From NCBI GenBank assembly GCA_038087015.1, contig JASBNA010000006.1:1888744-1952743 (forward strand): 64,000 bases of DNA, given 5' to 3'. Shown one piece after another: positions 9,099 through 20,400 of the stretch. Within the stretch, counting starts at the first letter, position 1. Every line of letters starts with the position of its first letter. The position numbers and the translations under genes are program-made. The notes under the pieces are model-generated. The model was not told where the DNA came from and made no database searches. It was given only the letters and a program-made list of their open reading frames with translations. The stretch is from Cerrena zonata. Taxonomy: Eukaryota > Basidiomycota > Agaricomycetes > Polyporales > Cerrenaceae.

Positions 9099-11152
9099 AT
9101 GACGAAAACACCTACGGAACGTGTCATCTCCGATTCAGCAAGCCCCTATCCATCTAGAAGTACCTCTAGGTCCTTAGAGTCAGGCTATGAGCGGTGCCCA
9201 CACCAATGTACTGCACAGCCGTGCCCTTCTAACAAACGAGGCCCTCTGTGGCCCAAAGAAGGGAATTCACTTTGTAGACATATCAAGCGGAGGAATGTTC
9301 ATATATTCTGCTCTCCTTCTTGCAGGTCGTATCTGTTTATGTCAGGACAGAGCACGCTATCCGATGTGTCAGCCTTTATGACACCAACCAAGGCAGATTT
9401 CGAATCTGCCCTCCGAACGGTAAACGATCCAGAGATCAAGGACGAGATAAACAACTACATGCTCTCTCCAGTATGTATTGCATTATGTCCACGCTTAGCT
9501 TTTCCTGATCTCTTCCCAGCGATACACCACCACCGTACGAGATATGTCTCCGCAGAGTACCGTTCGCGTTTCCGAGCCGTCCCCTGGAAATATAAGCTCT
9601 CCTGATATTTGGAGCGACATAAGTATGTCCGCGCAGATGTCAGAAACCGCCTTTTCTGAAACTTTAAATAATATCACCGTCCAAGATTCGGTAAGCAAGC
9701 TCTGCGATTTTAACTGGGATATCTATTGACATAAACGGATGTTTTATAGGCGTATGAGCAGTATCATATGGTACGAACAGGAACAGCACGGGTAATCCAT
9801 TATATTCCAGATCCTAACATGTCCTGCGGGTATGCCGATATGAGGGATCATATAAATTATCAACGGGAAACCATCAGCACTGAGGAACTGAAGATTATTG
9901 CAAAGGCTGACAGGCATTTCCACGTCCTTGCATTAATCGAGGATGGTGCTAAAGTTATCATTGATCAGTGGGTACGTGTATTTCGCTCCTTCCAGCAGAT
10001 TAGACACCCCTTCACCGTCTATGTAGTTGTTTCTGATGTTATGCGTTATGCGACAATTTCCGGGCAAGTTTGAACTTGAGGTAACCCCCTGGAGATTGTT
10101 CCTGGCATGGGTCCTGTCTGCCAAACATGAGCAAGATTACCACACATGGCGCCGATACGATTTGGTACTAGGGACTGTGGATTACTCTACGGAGTACATG
10201 TAAGTTACATGCTACGGTCGTTATTTGCTTGCAACACGCTAATTCTTTTTACTGAAGTCGCTCATCCACGGGAATAACCTATGAAAATGCCGCCACCTTT
10301 GATGAACGTATGCAACGAATGGCCGACTACACCATGATTTGGCCCCCCATTAATTTGATCAAGATGGCAGCGTGTAAATGGAGCACCATTGTCAAACTGG
10401 ACGAGGTTGCTGCAAGAACAACGCATACAATGCGACCAACCACTACCCTGTGGGACGGTATGCATATCCCAAACGGCAAGGTACTTAAGCGATGCTACAG
10501 TTCCTATCAGGAAGATGTTTATCTTCCCGACGGATCAAGCAAGATCCCAACAGTGGAGAGTTTGAACGCGGAGTCTGTCCTTCCTGGAAGACACTGGATG
10601 ATACAAGATTGGGTACCGCAACTTCGTCAGCTTGGGGAGCTGAAGGTGTACTTCGTAGACATGAAGGTGGTATATATTGCGGTGACACGGTATAGCCCCA
10701 GTAAGTCAGGATGGGAGTTTTCGGTGAACCCGACAATCCCTACCCTAGCAGAGATGTAGTATGTCAATGTTAGCTTATTATCCTAATGTCTTTCACACGC
10801 TTACAATTATTACAGCTCTCTATATACTCAGAACAGATCAAGAACCGACTTTTTAATTTGGCCACAGGCTAGCGATAGAGCTGGCGAAGATGCCGGACGA
10901 GCAGAACTACTGGAATATGCCACAAAAACCCTTGATGCTTTGATTGCATATGAGAGAAGGGCTGCATATGGAGCAACGTCTCTAACTGGCATGTGTCGGA
11001 TGGACATAGGGGTTTTGTTCCGAGCTAGTCGATGTGACTACTTTGTCAGTGAAATCGAGCGGACAATAGGGCTTGGTATATTCGGACCGGACATGGTATC
11101 CGTAATGGCCGGGAGACTTGGGAGCCTGTGGTTAGACATGTTGACATCTTAG
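9099..11152 (+). CDS. ATP-grasp-like cargo protein, copy 2 (complete)
   Basis: The best-resolved copy. The frame is open from ATG 9099 to 9470; an alternative ATG lies at 9380. Exon 9520-9690 (57 codons) follows intron 9471-9519, and 9750-9971 follows intron 9691-9749, all in phase 0. Later exons end at 10199 and resume at about 10259. Motifs in order are VIHYIPDPNM, LVLGTVDYSTEY, TMIWPPINL, LWDGMHIPNGKVLKR, LPGRHWMIQDWVPQLRQL, ELKVYFVDMKVVYIAVTRY, CRMDIGVL and CDYFVSEIERTIGLGIFGPD. The lysine in VLKR, the IQDWV hinge and the R-x-D ... S-E-I-E end fit an ATP-grasp fold of D123-like type. It is a likely ATP-dependent ligase or a non-catalytic relative. The first 93 codons may hold a further intron. 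It is followed after about 200 bp by VESF copy 2. Confidence 0.75.
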
Positions 11153-11234
11153 TACTACACGAATCCAATATATAAAGATATTATTTGCGCCAAGTTATCT
11201 GCCCCTACCAATATCTTAGCAGACTTGTTCTGCA

Positions 11235-11267
11235 TCGATCGTGATCGTTGTGATCGATCCTCGATCA
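11235..11267. promoter_or_regulatory. GATCG-rich palindromic element upstream of VESF copy 2
   Basis: Overlapping GATCG palindromes (TCGATCGTGATCGTTGTGAT, then CGATCC and CGATCA) lie about 95-125 bases upstream of the ATG at 11362. They match the block upstream of VESF copy 1 (206-228) better than the surrounding non-coding sequence does. Confidence 0.4.
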
Positions 11268-11361
11268 CACCATTACATAGATGCGGCAGTGTCCAATTTC
11301 AAAATCAAATTTCAACCATTGCCTTCCTCTACGCGTCCCCTCGTAGCGCAAGCCTATCACA

Positions 11362-12887
11362 ATGCCTTCCGACGTAATCACTGCCCAAGATATCACAGAA
11401 GCACAGGCCAAAGTCAGGCAGGCTCTGGAGAGGAAAAGAGATGCTGAGTCTGGTATTCCGTCTATGGTCTTATACAATATTCAATGCTGACGTATTTGGT
11501 TAGCTTCTCGTCCCACTTTGGAAGCAATCGCACATGCTTGTGTGGAGAGTTTCCTTAGACCAACGGTGTATAATCCATACGATCTACACAACTTCTCCTT
11601 CCAGGATCACGTCGTCACGCCCAGGGATCCAGATACAATAACTGACGACCCGACGTGGTTATACACCACTATATTATCGTCCATGACTGGCCCGGAATGG
11701 AAGCAGAGAGATCTGCATAAATCCAAACTCTCCAAGGCGAACTTCGAATATGTCACCATATACGATCCAGAGGACAATAGCACCTCAGATGATGGGACTT
11801 TCGTTCCTAAGACTACCTATGAGGCGATGCTGCCTCTGATACATGCAAACAACAACGTCGCTATAGTCTACCAGTTCCTGGACCATGTTGGGGTGGAGGT
11901 AGGTGAAGATACCAGGCAGCAGTTTCGGGCATATGGGTGGTATCTCCACCAGGTGGTAGATTTTTGCCTCTATGCTTGCGATGTTGCGCGCGTGGAAGGC
12001 ATGCTAAAGCCAACTTTTGTTCCCGTTGATCTCTACGAGTATATGGATCTACATTACCGTGTCAGGACCCATGTACCCTCCACCCTCAACCGTATTGGAT
12101 ATTCCAATCGGTACGAGGTCCCATGGCACCCATCCATTAGTAAGTATTATCTTATGTTTCTCTTGTCCACATAACCTAACATATGTTAGATTTGGAATCT
12201 ACCACGCGGGTCAACGGTACCCACCCTCTCGTATCTTTAATGACTCAAGACCCGATGCATAACTGTCCCTTTTCAGTTGATGATGCCGAGTCCTGGCAGT
12301 GGTTCCTTGAAAACCACCTCGAAGACATCAAGTATATGTACGGCCATATCAAGGCCTACTTGGACCGCTCGCACGATATTTCCTCCGCTCCTGATGGCGA
12401 CGAAGCCCTGGAGGACTGCAAAAGAAGATTCCAGATCCAAGTGGAACCACCACCGCCCACGCGCCAATCACTTCAAGATATATTTGTTGACCAGCACTTG
12501 CCCATTCAGAGCAAGGTAAAGACTGCGATACGTGCATTGAACAAAGCAGAGAAGGAACTGAGGGGGCTTGAAGCTCGGAAGGCGTCTCAGGAGCTCCAAC
12601 GTGCTGGTAGCAAATCCAACGCATCGCAACCACCGCGATCCCCGTCTCCGGAACCTCCTCGTTCATCTCCAGCTCCTCCTTCCCCTGTTCGTTCTCCATC
12701 CCGTGTCCGCTCTCCGCCGCCTCCGTCTCCTCGTTTACCGCAGGAAGAAGCGGACACGTCTGTCATCCCCGGGGGTGGGCAGTCACAACAACACCAGCCT
12801 GGTGGAGCCTCGGGTCATCAAGTACCACCTGAAGACTTGCAAGCCGTCAACAACATGGGCTTGGGCATGGACAACACTGACTGGTAA
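11362..12887 (+). CDS. VESF-family cargo protein, copy 2 (function unknown)
   Basis: Three exons: 11362-11452, 11504-12139 and 12190-12887, with phases identical to copy 1. The start MPSDVITAQDITEA parallels MPSTRVTAKMIADA of copy 1. The body carries HACVESFLRP, YDLHNFSFQDHV, KTTYEAMLPLIHANNNVAIV, RAYGWYLHQVVDFC, FVPVDLYEYMD, NRYEVPWHPSI, HNCPFSVDDAESW and YGHIKAYLDRS. A charged, possibly coiled-coil segment (ALNKAEKELRGLEAR) precedes an irregular serine/proline/arginine tract and the end GLGMDNTDW. There are no recognisable catalytic residues. It sits between ATP-grasp copy 2 and gene C, all on the plus strand with short gaps. Confidence 0.85.
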
Positions 12888-13135
12888 AACATTCGGACAT
12901 TCTATATACACCTCGATCTTGGGTCTTATCTCCTGTAATTAAATGGAAAGAAAATGTACCCTTACATAGAATTCACAATGCTATCTTTCTTGTCCAACAT
13001 GTTATCAACTTGTGACGACTGCTACAGAAGGTGACTTGCCAAAAATGTACACGGCGGCTACCATTGATACACACGGTGCAGTCATCCCGACGCGTCAGTT
13101 CCCAGTTGTATACAACGACCATCGACTCAAACACA

Positions 13136-14802
13136 ATGCCAGGCCTCCCAAAAACCATCGACGAATGTATGTATTGTTTCCTATTGTCATCGTGGTCTGG
13201 TGATCTCATCCATATTCTAAACAGTCACCCTCCGCTTCAAGGAGAACATCGGGAAAATGTTCCCACGTGCGGTGCTAAACCCTACACGACATATGGAAAA
13301 ATTCATGGATATGGCCAATGTGGACAATTATCTTCATGATAAGCACCTGTATGCTATAACCGAACGCGGAAAGAAGAACTTGCCCGAAAATGACGCCTCT
13401 CACGGAATGCGCCTCCTCGGGGGGGAACTGGTGCAATACCGCGCCATTACGGACAATGGGACTATTGTCACTATGGTCCCCGCTGCCTGCGTTGATGGTC
13501 TGACACTTCTATTCTATTGGCTAACGACGGTGATCACTATGTTTGAATCACCGCTATTCTTCGCCAGACCTTCTACACGTGAGAGTGTAAAAGTACATTG
13601 CGCCATCATCATTGGGGCCTTGAATGCCAGTATAGAAGCGGCCAATGCTATGTGGTCTCTTGGCATCATGACCGAGGAATGGTTTCCCTGGCAGCTGGCT
13701 CTCATTATAACGTATTGGAATGTCTTCGGAGGATTAGACACTTCCTCCTGGACCACATTGGTCAACGAGCCCACTTCGACGTGGATGAGGATATCAGTAT
13801 CTCCCCGTTCGCACTATTTTACTCCTCCTGTTGTTTCTATACTAACATATAATCATCCCTCAGATCGTGATGGATTAATGTACAGAACAGCGTATGAGCT
13901 CAAGGTCCGAGCAGAAACCGGCCAAAGAGAGATGCTGGTAAACTCGTACTTCCGGGTTTGGGAGGAAATTGTCACGAATAGCGCTGATGGCAGGTCTAAG
14001 ATATCTGATGTCTATGGTCCCGCTCTTAACAGCGTGGTGGATACCATGAACACGTTAAGGACGTCTCTTCTCCTTCCTGCCCTGACCCCACAGCAGACAA
14101 CGGCACAGCTGGAGTCTTATGCGCTCTCCTGCATTGAGGTATGCAGGAGAAGATACCTACCATACGGGACTGGATCCACGCGGGTGGAGCCACCACTAGA
14201 AGATAAGGAAAAGTTGGCAGAAGAGGTGGTACCTAGCGATGATGTGGCCGGCGTGAACGATGAGACAATGTACATCGATCCCCTGCCTGCCGAAGACAAT
14301 TTCCCGGAGAGCAGCATACGTAGCGGTTCGCATTCGTCGACTTCTGCATATGGTGATGGGAAAGGCAAAGGAAAGCGTCGGGCATACCAATCTCAGGTAA
14401 GTGATACATCGTGTTTGCACTTCGGATACACATGGTAACCGCTTGTTTCTTAGCTTGGTACAGGTGGTTACGAGAACCAGCACCTTTCCCCGGTAGGCTT
14501 CATCTCAGTAGACACGGGGTACCAAATATTGATCGTATTTCTATCACATAGGGTAATGATCGTGACAATGAGCAGCCAGCATCAAAGCGGGCGAGAACTG
14601 GGGATACGGCACCACATACGTGTAATGTGGTATATTATGAGCTATATAGAATTGCAGCACTGACTGAACGCATTTAGCTACATCCTCATCGTCTGGTGGG
14701 AGGAGCCCGCCCATTCCACGACATTCTAATGTCGGACCATCCTATATGACGATAAATGACGTTAGTGTCGTAAACTCTGTCCCTTACGATTATATTGTTT
14801 AA
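13136..14802 (+). CDS. Gene C: unrecognised cargo gene with hydrophobic helical core and basic tail
   Basis: A 10-codon first exon (ATG 13136, MPGLPKTIDE) splices over a 57-bp intron (GTATGT...ACAG) into a long exon beginning TLRFKENIGKMFPRAV. The frame stays open to about 14397. Small downstream exons follow (GTGGYENQHLSP; NDRDNEQPASKRARTG), and a last exon ends VPYDYIV at TAA 14800-14802. The middle is rich in hydrophobic and aromatic helices (CVDGLTLLFYWLTTVIT; WQLALIITYWNVFGGL), suggesting a helical bundle or membrane contact. The C-terminal part is acidic, then basic (GKGKGKRR, KRAR), nuclear-signal-like. A decayed copy of its start lies at 2035-2310 beside VESF copy 1. A 66-bp stretch at 13797-13862 looks intron-like but reads through in frame. 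No family is recognised. Confidence 0.6.
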
Positions 14803-14854
14803 TTACACGACATTCAAGGTGGTTGCAGAAGCATCGGTGACTCCTATCGTTATC

Positions 14855-15153
14855 ATGCATCACGGTACCGCCTCTGCCGAACCAAAACGACGAAAGCCCG
14901 TGGTGCACAAAGCTACGGCTGCAACACGAATGGCACTCAGATCCTCAGGAAGGTCAGAAGAATCTTCCGAGCATTATGAACCTTCCGAACATGCAGAGGT
15001 TGTTGAGTCCACAGAGAGCGCCGAGACTGCAGAATCATGGGTACGCCATTACTTACAACGATGAAATTGACCATACTCAGTTATCTATAGGATGACGACG
15101 AAGAAGTATGGGAAGGCATACGTGACCCTACCCCCATGGTTATAGACGACTAG
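14855..15153 (+). CDS. Small cargo gene with acidic tail (82 residues, two exons)
   Basis: ATG 14855 opens a 62-codon exon to 15040. A 50-bp intron (GTACGC...CTATAG) joins in phase 0 to 15091-15153, which ends DDDEEVWEGIRDPTPMVIDD and a stop. The first exon has a basic N-terminal part (EPKRRKPVVHKATAATR) and then runs of E and S (SEESSEHYEPSEHAEVVEST). The base-to-acid layout suggests a nuclear or nucleic-acid-associated regulator, but no family is recognised. It starts 52 bp after the stop of gene C, on the same strand. It lies just before iteron array 3. Confidence 0.55.
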
Positions 15154-15293
15154 TTTTCCACTTATTCTGTGCCATGACATACTGTTATCTTTACACACTT
15201 GCCAGACGCTTATGTATCATACACTCTCAGATTCTTAACCACAGTATAATTTAAATTGGATTGCATGCCCAGAGTGGTATTCATAGTTTCGAG

Positions 15294-15413
15294 AAGGTGT
15301 TTAGAGGTTCGTATTGACAGGCTCGTGTCCAGCGTTTAGAGGTTCGTTCTGGGCGTTTAGAGGTTCGTACTGAGCGTTTAGAGGTTCGTACTGGGCGTTT
15401 AGAGGTTCGTGCG
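15294..15413 (-). repeat. Iteron-like array 3 (about five 21-bp units, inverted)
   Basis: The same repeat as arrays 1 and 2 but on the other strand, read here as GCGTTTAGAGGTTCG. Four regular units run from about 15331 to 15413. One diverged unit lies at about 15297, separated by a degenerate spacer. The array occupies the space between the convergent 3' ends of the small acidic gene (15153) and VESF copy 3 (15515). Confidence 0.9.
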
Positions 15414-15514
15414 CGGTCGACGTTGTGTTTTATTTCGTAGATGGTCGATGCTTATAATGTATACAGCACTATATCTGGTGAGTATGGAAAAGAGCCGGTA
15501 TACAGCGAGCGTTT

Positions 15515-17128
15515 TTATATATCTACGTTGTCAAGTCCCATATCGTTCAAGAGCTGCCTGTCTCCGGAGCTAACAACTGGAACAGAGGAACCAGCCACCG
15601 GTAAATCAGGGTCCTCACCATTCCCAACCATTTCCCGTCCCGCTTCCTGTCCATTAGCCCTTTCATTATCTCGCCCATTACATGCCCGCTTCAGCGATCT
15701 ATCGGTTTTGGCATTTGTTTCACCCCTTCTCGCACCAGCCTTACGCTTTAATTTTGTATTACGCTTCCGCTTTGTATGTGCGCGTTCTATATCACTGTCC
15801 GGTGATAAATGGGCTTCAACATCTTGTTCGTCTTCTTCAGTAGATGAATACCGATTCAACGCGGCCTTATACACGGGAACCTTGCCCCCTATGGCGATGA
15901 GTTTCTTTTTCTTCTCTTCTAGAACTGCGTATCGCCGATCAATAGTGGTCTGGTAGTCGATATACCTTGGATCCTCGAGAATACGGGTATCGACAAATTC
16001 TGCGATTAGATCCTCGCGACTTGCGTGGGCTTTTTTTGGATCAACATCCACCTGCTCCCTACGTACGACGAAGGCTTCGTCTGTTTCTGGGCAAGATAAA
16101 AGGGCATCTACCATGTCCATGTGGGTAGAGATGGTAGTATACATTACTCGAAGGTCATTGGTAGAGTGCTGTATGTGATACATCCATGTCGTTGCGTTGT
16201 CCACGTCGAATGGGCACTTGAACAGTGGTTGATCAAGCATCATTTTTACAATGTCATGATTCTCATCTAACGTGACCACGCCAACTGTACGGTCATCAGC
16301 ATATAACATGGAGTTTGTGACAATATACGCACCGAGTGAGGGTGACCAGTTCACCTCATATCGATTATTATATCCTAGGCGGGTGAAAAGCGACGATTTC
16401 CAACTTCCCACACGCTTGAAAATGTCAAGAAACTCTAATAAATCGAAGGGTACGAATTGGGGCGTCATGAGCTGATGGTTCCATGCTGCCTTGCAGGCAT
16501 AAATGCAGAAGTCGATCACTTGATGGAAAAACCATCCTAGAACTGATATCTCCCGTTTCCTGTCGGCGTCGATGTTGGGAGCAACAGCCGGAAGAAGATG
16601 GATAATAATGGCTATGTTGTTGGAGGCGTTGCAAATCAATTGCATCACCGTGCTTATGGTGGAAGGAATGAATGTATCGTCCTCATCGTCAGTCATTTGG
16701 CCTTCGTTGAATTCTGCAGTGCAGTACAGAACATAATCCTCGATTTCCTCTCCGTAAGCCCCAAATTTCTGCTCTTTCCAGTAGGTCTCGGACCCTATTT
16801 GATCCCTAATCGCATGAATCCACGCCAGTTCTTTGTTGAATTCTTTCTCAGTCGTCCTGCAACGTGTGTCGACATGTTTCTCGAAGGAGAAGTTATGGAG
16901 GTCGAATATGTTGTATACCTCCGGCCGTATGAAGCTTTCAACAGCAGCCTCTCCTACCTCGCGAAATGCCCTCCTCATATCTATGTTTCCGAATACATAA
17001 GACATATCAGAAATGTGCGTATAAACCACGTAATCACCTTTCTTCCACATCTTTTGAACCCTGAGGGTATGTTCTAACTCTTTCCTCGCTTTGGATAATT
17101 GACTCTTTGCGATTGAAATGGATCCCAT
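15515..17128 (-). CDS. VESF-family cargo protein, copy 3 (diverged)
   Basis: ATG at 17128 opens an uninterrupted 537-codon frame, yet two segments fall exactly at the intron positions of copies 1 and 2. About 57 bp beginning GTGATTACG and ending ATAG lies before DMRRAFREVG, and about 48 bp beginning GTGCGTATATT and ending CGTACAG lies after WSPSLG. Both are multiples of three, so they may be in-frame introns. Conserved blocks are EAAVESFIRP, YNIFDLHNFSFE, ASNNIAIIIHLL, VLGWFFHQVIDFCIYAC, FVPFDLLEFLDIF, NNRYEVNWSPS and FKCPFDVDNATTW. The C-terminus lacks the proline tract; it has KKKK and KRKRNTKLKRKAGARR nuclear-signal-like stretches and the tail MGLDNVDI. It is transcribed divergently from the helicase. 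Confidence 0.8.
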   Translation of the reverse strand: MGSISIAKSQLSKARKELEHTLRVQKMWKKGDYVVYTHISDMSYVFGNIDMRRAFREVGEAAVESFIRPEVYNIFDLHNFSFEKHVDTRCRTTEKEFNKELAWIHAIRDQIGSETYWKEQKFGAYGEEIEDYVLYCTAEFNEGQMTDDEDDTFIPSTISTVMQLICNASNNIAIIIHLLPAVAPNIDADRKREISVLGWFFHQVIDFCIYACKAAWNHQLMTPQFVPFDLLEFLDIFKRVGSWKSSLFTRLGYNNRYEVNWSPSLGAYIVTNSMLYADDRTVGVVTLDENHDIVKMMLDQPLFKCPFDVDNATTWMYHIQHSTNDLRVMYTTISTHMDMVDALLSCPETDEAFVVRREQVDVDPKKAHASREDLIAEFVDTRILEDPRYIDYQTTIDRRYAVLEEKKKKLIAIGGKVPVYKAALNRYSSTEEDEQDVEAHLSPDSDIERAHTKRKRNTKLKRKAGARRGETNAKTDRSLKRACNGRDNERANGQEAGREMVGNGEDPDLPVAGSSVPVVSSGDRQLLNDMGLDNVDI

Positions 17129-17408
17129 TGTGATGGCATAAAAGCTGGAGCGAAAAACGTATCTATACCTTAGTCAATACATGCCCAGAACACATGGTAT
17201 CCGCATTGCAGTCCATTGACTTATGCAACGTGTCACCCATTGAGACCTGTTTACACCTAATAGTAATAATGACGTCTCTACATGCATACACGTGGGTCGA
17301 TGGCGGTCATCACGATCCTTATTAAGAGCAATAAAAAAAGTTTACCCGTGCGTCGACCTTATCTCTATCGATCATAGCAGCACCACTTGGCTTCAAACCA
17401 CCATCGCA
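17129..17408. promoter_or_regulatory. Divergent promoter of VESF copy 3 and the Helitron helicase
   Basis: About 280 bp separate the VESF copy 3 ATG (17128, minus) and the first helicase ATG (17409). The helicase frame extends upstream to 17292 only through a non-ATG codon. The interval holds ATGACGTCTC and CACGTG-containing stretches and no array unit. Confidence 0.45.
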
Positions 17409-20400
17409 ATGAAAATCCGACACTTTTGCCCTCCAGTATCGACATTAGTACTCTTGCTCCTGGCTTACACTCTGTCCATTGCATATATATCGGCATATAA
17501 TCAATATGGACAAATAGTTGTCCTTTCGGAATTCGGGCATTCCCCAGGCGTTCCGGGAGTACCGTCTATGACTCCGCCAGAGGTCATTATAAAACGATCT
17601 GAGCATATCTCTATGACTCTGCCAGAGGTCATTATAAAACGATCTGAGCATATCTCTATGACTGCATCAGAGGTCTTTATAAAATGGTCTGTATATTCAC
17701 ATGTGACTGTAGAAGTTACTCCGGAATGTTCCATGTACCTAGTCAGGGGGCGTGGTCGAAAGAATAAAACATCCTTTTCCACAATGCTTCCTATATATTG
17801 TCTTGTAGATTCCTACTGTTCGTTTGAAACCCAATATCATCGAGATTTTACAATTCGATTTGGAACTATGTATATAGATAGCCCTATAGTACGTGTATGC
17901 CGTGCAAACATGCTATTACATCGATATATGTACAGGAGACATGACTTTGCAGTCCATTTATGCAAATTAAACATATATTCACCAATTCGCATCCGGATAC
18001 CTGAGATTTCACCGTATCATCGCAGTAGCTTACTTCCGGATCAGGCAGTCATTTTTGATAATCATCTTATTAGAGGAGGTGGTAAAAAGGTTGTCAAGTC
18101 GCGTACATGGTCTGCACAAGAGTTAAGGACATACACTCCAGATGTTCCCCAACGAGGTGTGTATGTATGGGATAACTATACGCCTTCCAGCCTGCTGACT
18201 CTCCCAGATAAACTCTACGCCAATATCCCTCTTTCCGTACTCAAGCACAGGCTATCTTTAACCCAGCTTACTACAGTGTGTATTGCCCATAGGTTCTCTT
18301 CGCCAAATAAACAGCGAGTAACTCTGACGAAGTTGATTGAATATTTGGATGATCACAAGTGCTCTGATGTTGGCTGTTCCTCCTTCCTTACGGTATTTGT
18401 CAAATCAACTGCCGCGTATCCTGTCGCTAATGCTGATAGGGTTGCTAAAGTCAGGAGGCATAATATGGAATACAAGATAAGAGACCAGGATAGATCCCGA
18501 CGCGGAGTTGAATTTCCCCCCTCTGTGCCGTCTCAAGCACTAATGACGCAGATCATACAGAGCTTTTGCTCAGACTGTGAAAGTGAGAAGATAGAGGAGG
18601 CGGGCTGCTGTGTGTGCGGTCAACTTACCCTCAAGCGAAAATTAGTGGATCGTGAAGAATCAGGTATTGATTTAGAGGTGCTAGAGAGGAGTTCCGTAAC
18701 TAGAAAAAGACGATGCAACGACTCAGACCCTATTGAACATTGTGAAGGGCCAGTTATTGATTCCTCTTGCAAGGGTATTTGTCCGGGATGTATTAACAGC
18801 CTGAAAAGTAGGAAGATACCTTCCAATGCATTGGCAAATGGTTTATGGCTTGGTGAGGTCCCGGAGGAACTCCGAGATCTATATTGGACGGAGAAGATGT
18901 TAATCTGCAGAGTTACACATAACTACTGTGTGGTAAAAGTACACTCGTCGGGTATGCACAAACTAAGAGCGAATGCTGTCTCGCATGCTATGCCGATTCC
19001 GAAGGTGTATGATGTTCTTCCACCGCCCAAAAAGGATATAGAAGATGCATTGGCAATTATTTTTATTGGGCCTACCCCTCCATCTCCCGAAGACTACAAA
19101 CGGACACCGCTACTGGTTCGAAAATCAAAGGTGCTCAAAGCCCTGAATTGGTTGAAATTGAATCATATAGACTACGCAGATGTAGGCATATCCCACGAGA
19201 ATCTAAACCAGTACGAAGAGTCTGTACCTCCGGTGTATGTGATGTATCAAAAAGCCGAAGATGGTTCGTTAGATGCCAAAGAAGCTACTGCCGTCAATAA
19301 CATAGATGACGATGCAACCAATGAGGGGCAATGTCCCTTTTCCGTTCACGGGTTGACAGAAACACAACTCACTCAGTGGATGAAAGACGATCCCACGAAA
19401 ATACGGGCCAAGGCCATACAGTACTTTAGAAACAATGGTCACGTTCTGGGGATAGGGCATTCTCAATCTCCTGAATCCCTTTATTCTAATCCACAATTAT
19501 ATCCGAAAATGTTTCCCTGGCTCTTTCCCTACGGTCTTGGGGGTATCGGAAACCCACGGGGGATAAAGCCGGTTGCGGATAATACACATAAACGGTGGAT
19601 GCTAATGTACCACGATAAAAGATTCCAAATGGATCCACATTTCCCCCTTATTGCATGGAACCATCAGCAAATAAAGAAAAGTGCTACAGGAGGTTATCTA
19701 CTTGCTCAGAAGACATCTTTCAATGATATCTCAGAACGTCTGTTAAACTTGAATGACTCTGTGCTGGAAAATATCATTGAAAGATTAGAGAAAGAGGGCC
19801 ATATAACCCCAACCACCCCCGAAGAGCAGGATTGTTATAGTCTACTGAAAGACATCGACTTTGTCAACGCTAAGGTTGAAGGCTCGACAACAAGCAGAAA
19901 GTATATGCGCAACGAGATTTGGTCATTGATCAGTTCGTTGGGTTCCCCTTCCTGGTTCATCACATTCTCTCCTGCAGATATAAACCACCCTATTGCACTC
20001 TACATGGCGGATAAGAACGAGACATTTAACCCCGTCCCCAAGGCGTATAATGACAGGGTACGCCTTATCGCTCAGAATCCGGTCGCAGGTGCTCGATTTT
20101 TCCACTTCATGGTAAAATTATTTATTAGACACGTGCTCGGTGTAGGTTCGAACCATCGCGGACTTTATGGAGATACTTCAGGATACTATGGCACTGTGGA
20201 ACAGCAAGGAAGACTTACGTTACATCTGCACCTACTTCTATGGATAAGGAATGGCCTGACCCCGCAGGAAATTCGAGACCGTATGCTAGACCCGACTTCT
20301 ACATTTCAACAGCGGATGATAGAATATTTGGAGGGTGTCAATGTAGGAGAGTTTCTTACTGGAACGATGGCGGAAGTTGAGGTTAAGGTAGATAAACTGA

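Noticed and set aside
16598..17077. A 159-codon plus-strand frame
   Set aside because: It lies wholly opposite the VESF copy 3 gene, whose conserved motifs are on the minus strand; antisense shadow.
17292..17408. Upstream extension of the helicase frame by 39 codons
   Set aside because: It begins at a GTG codon; the first ATG is 17409, so the extension is not used.
20139..20160. GGTTCGAACC, resembling a tRNA T-arm
   Set aside because: It lies inside the helicase coding frame and has no cloverleaf partners.
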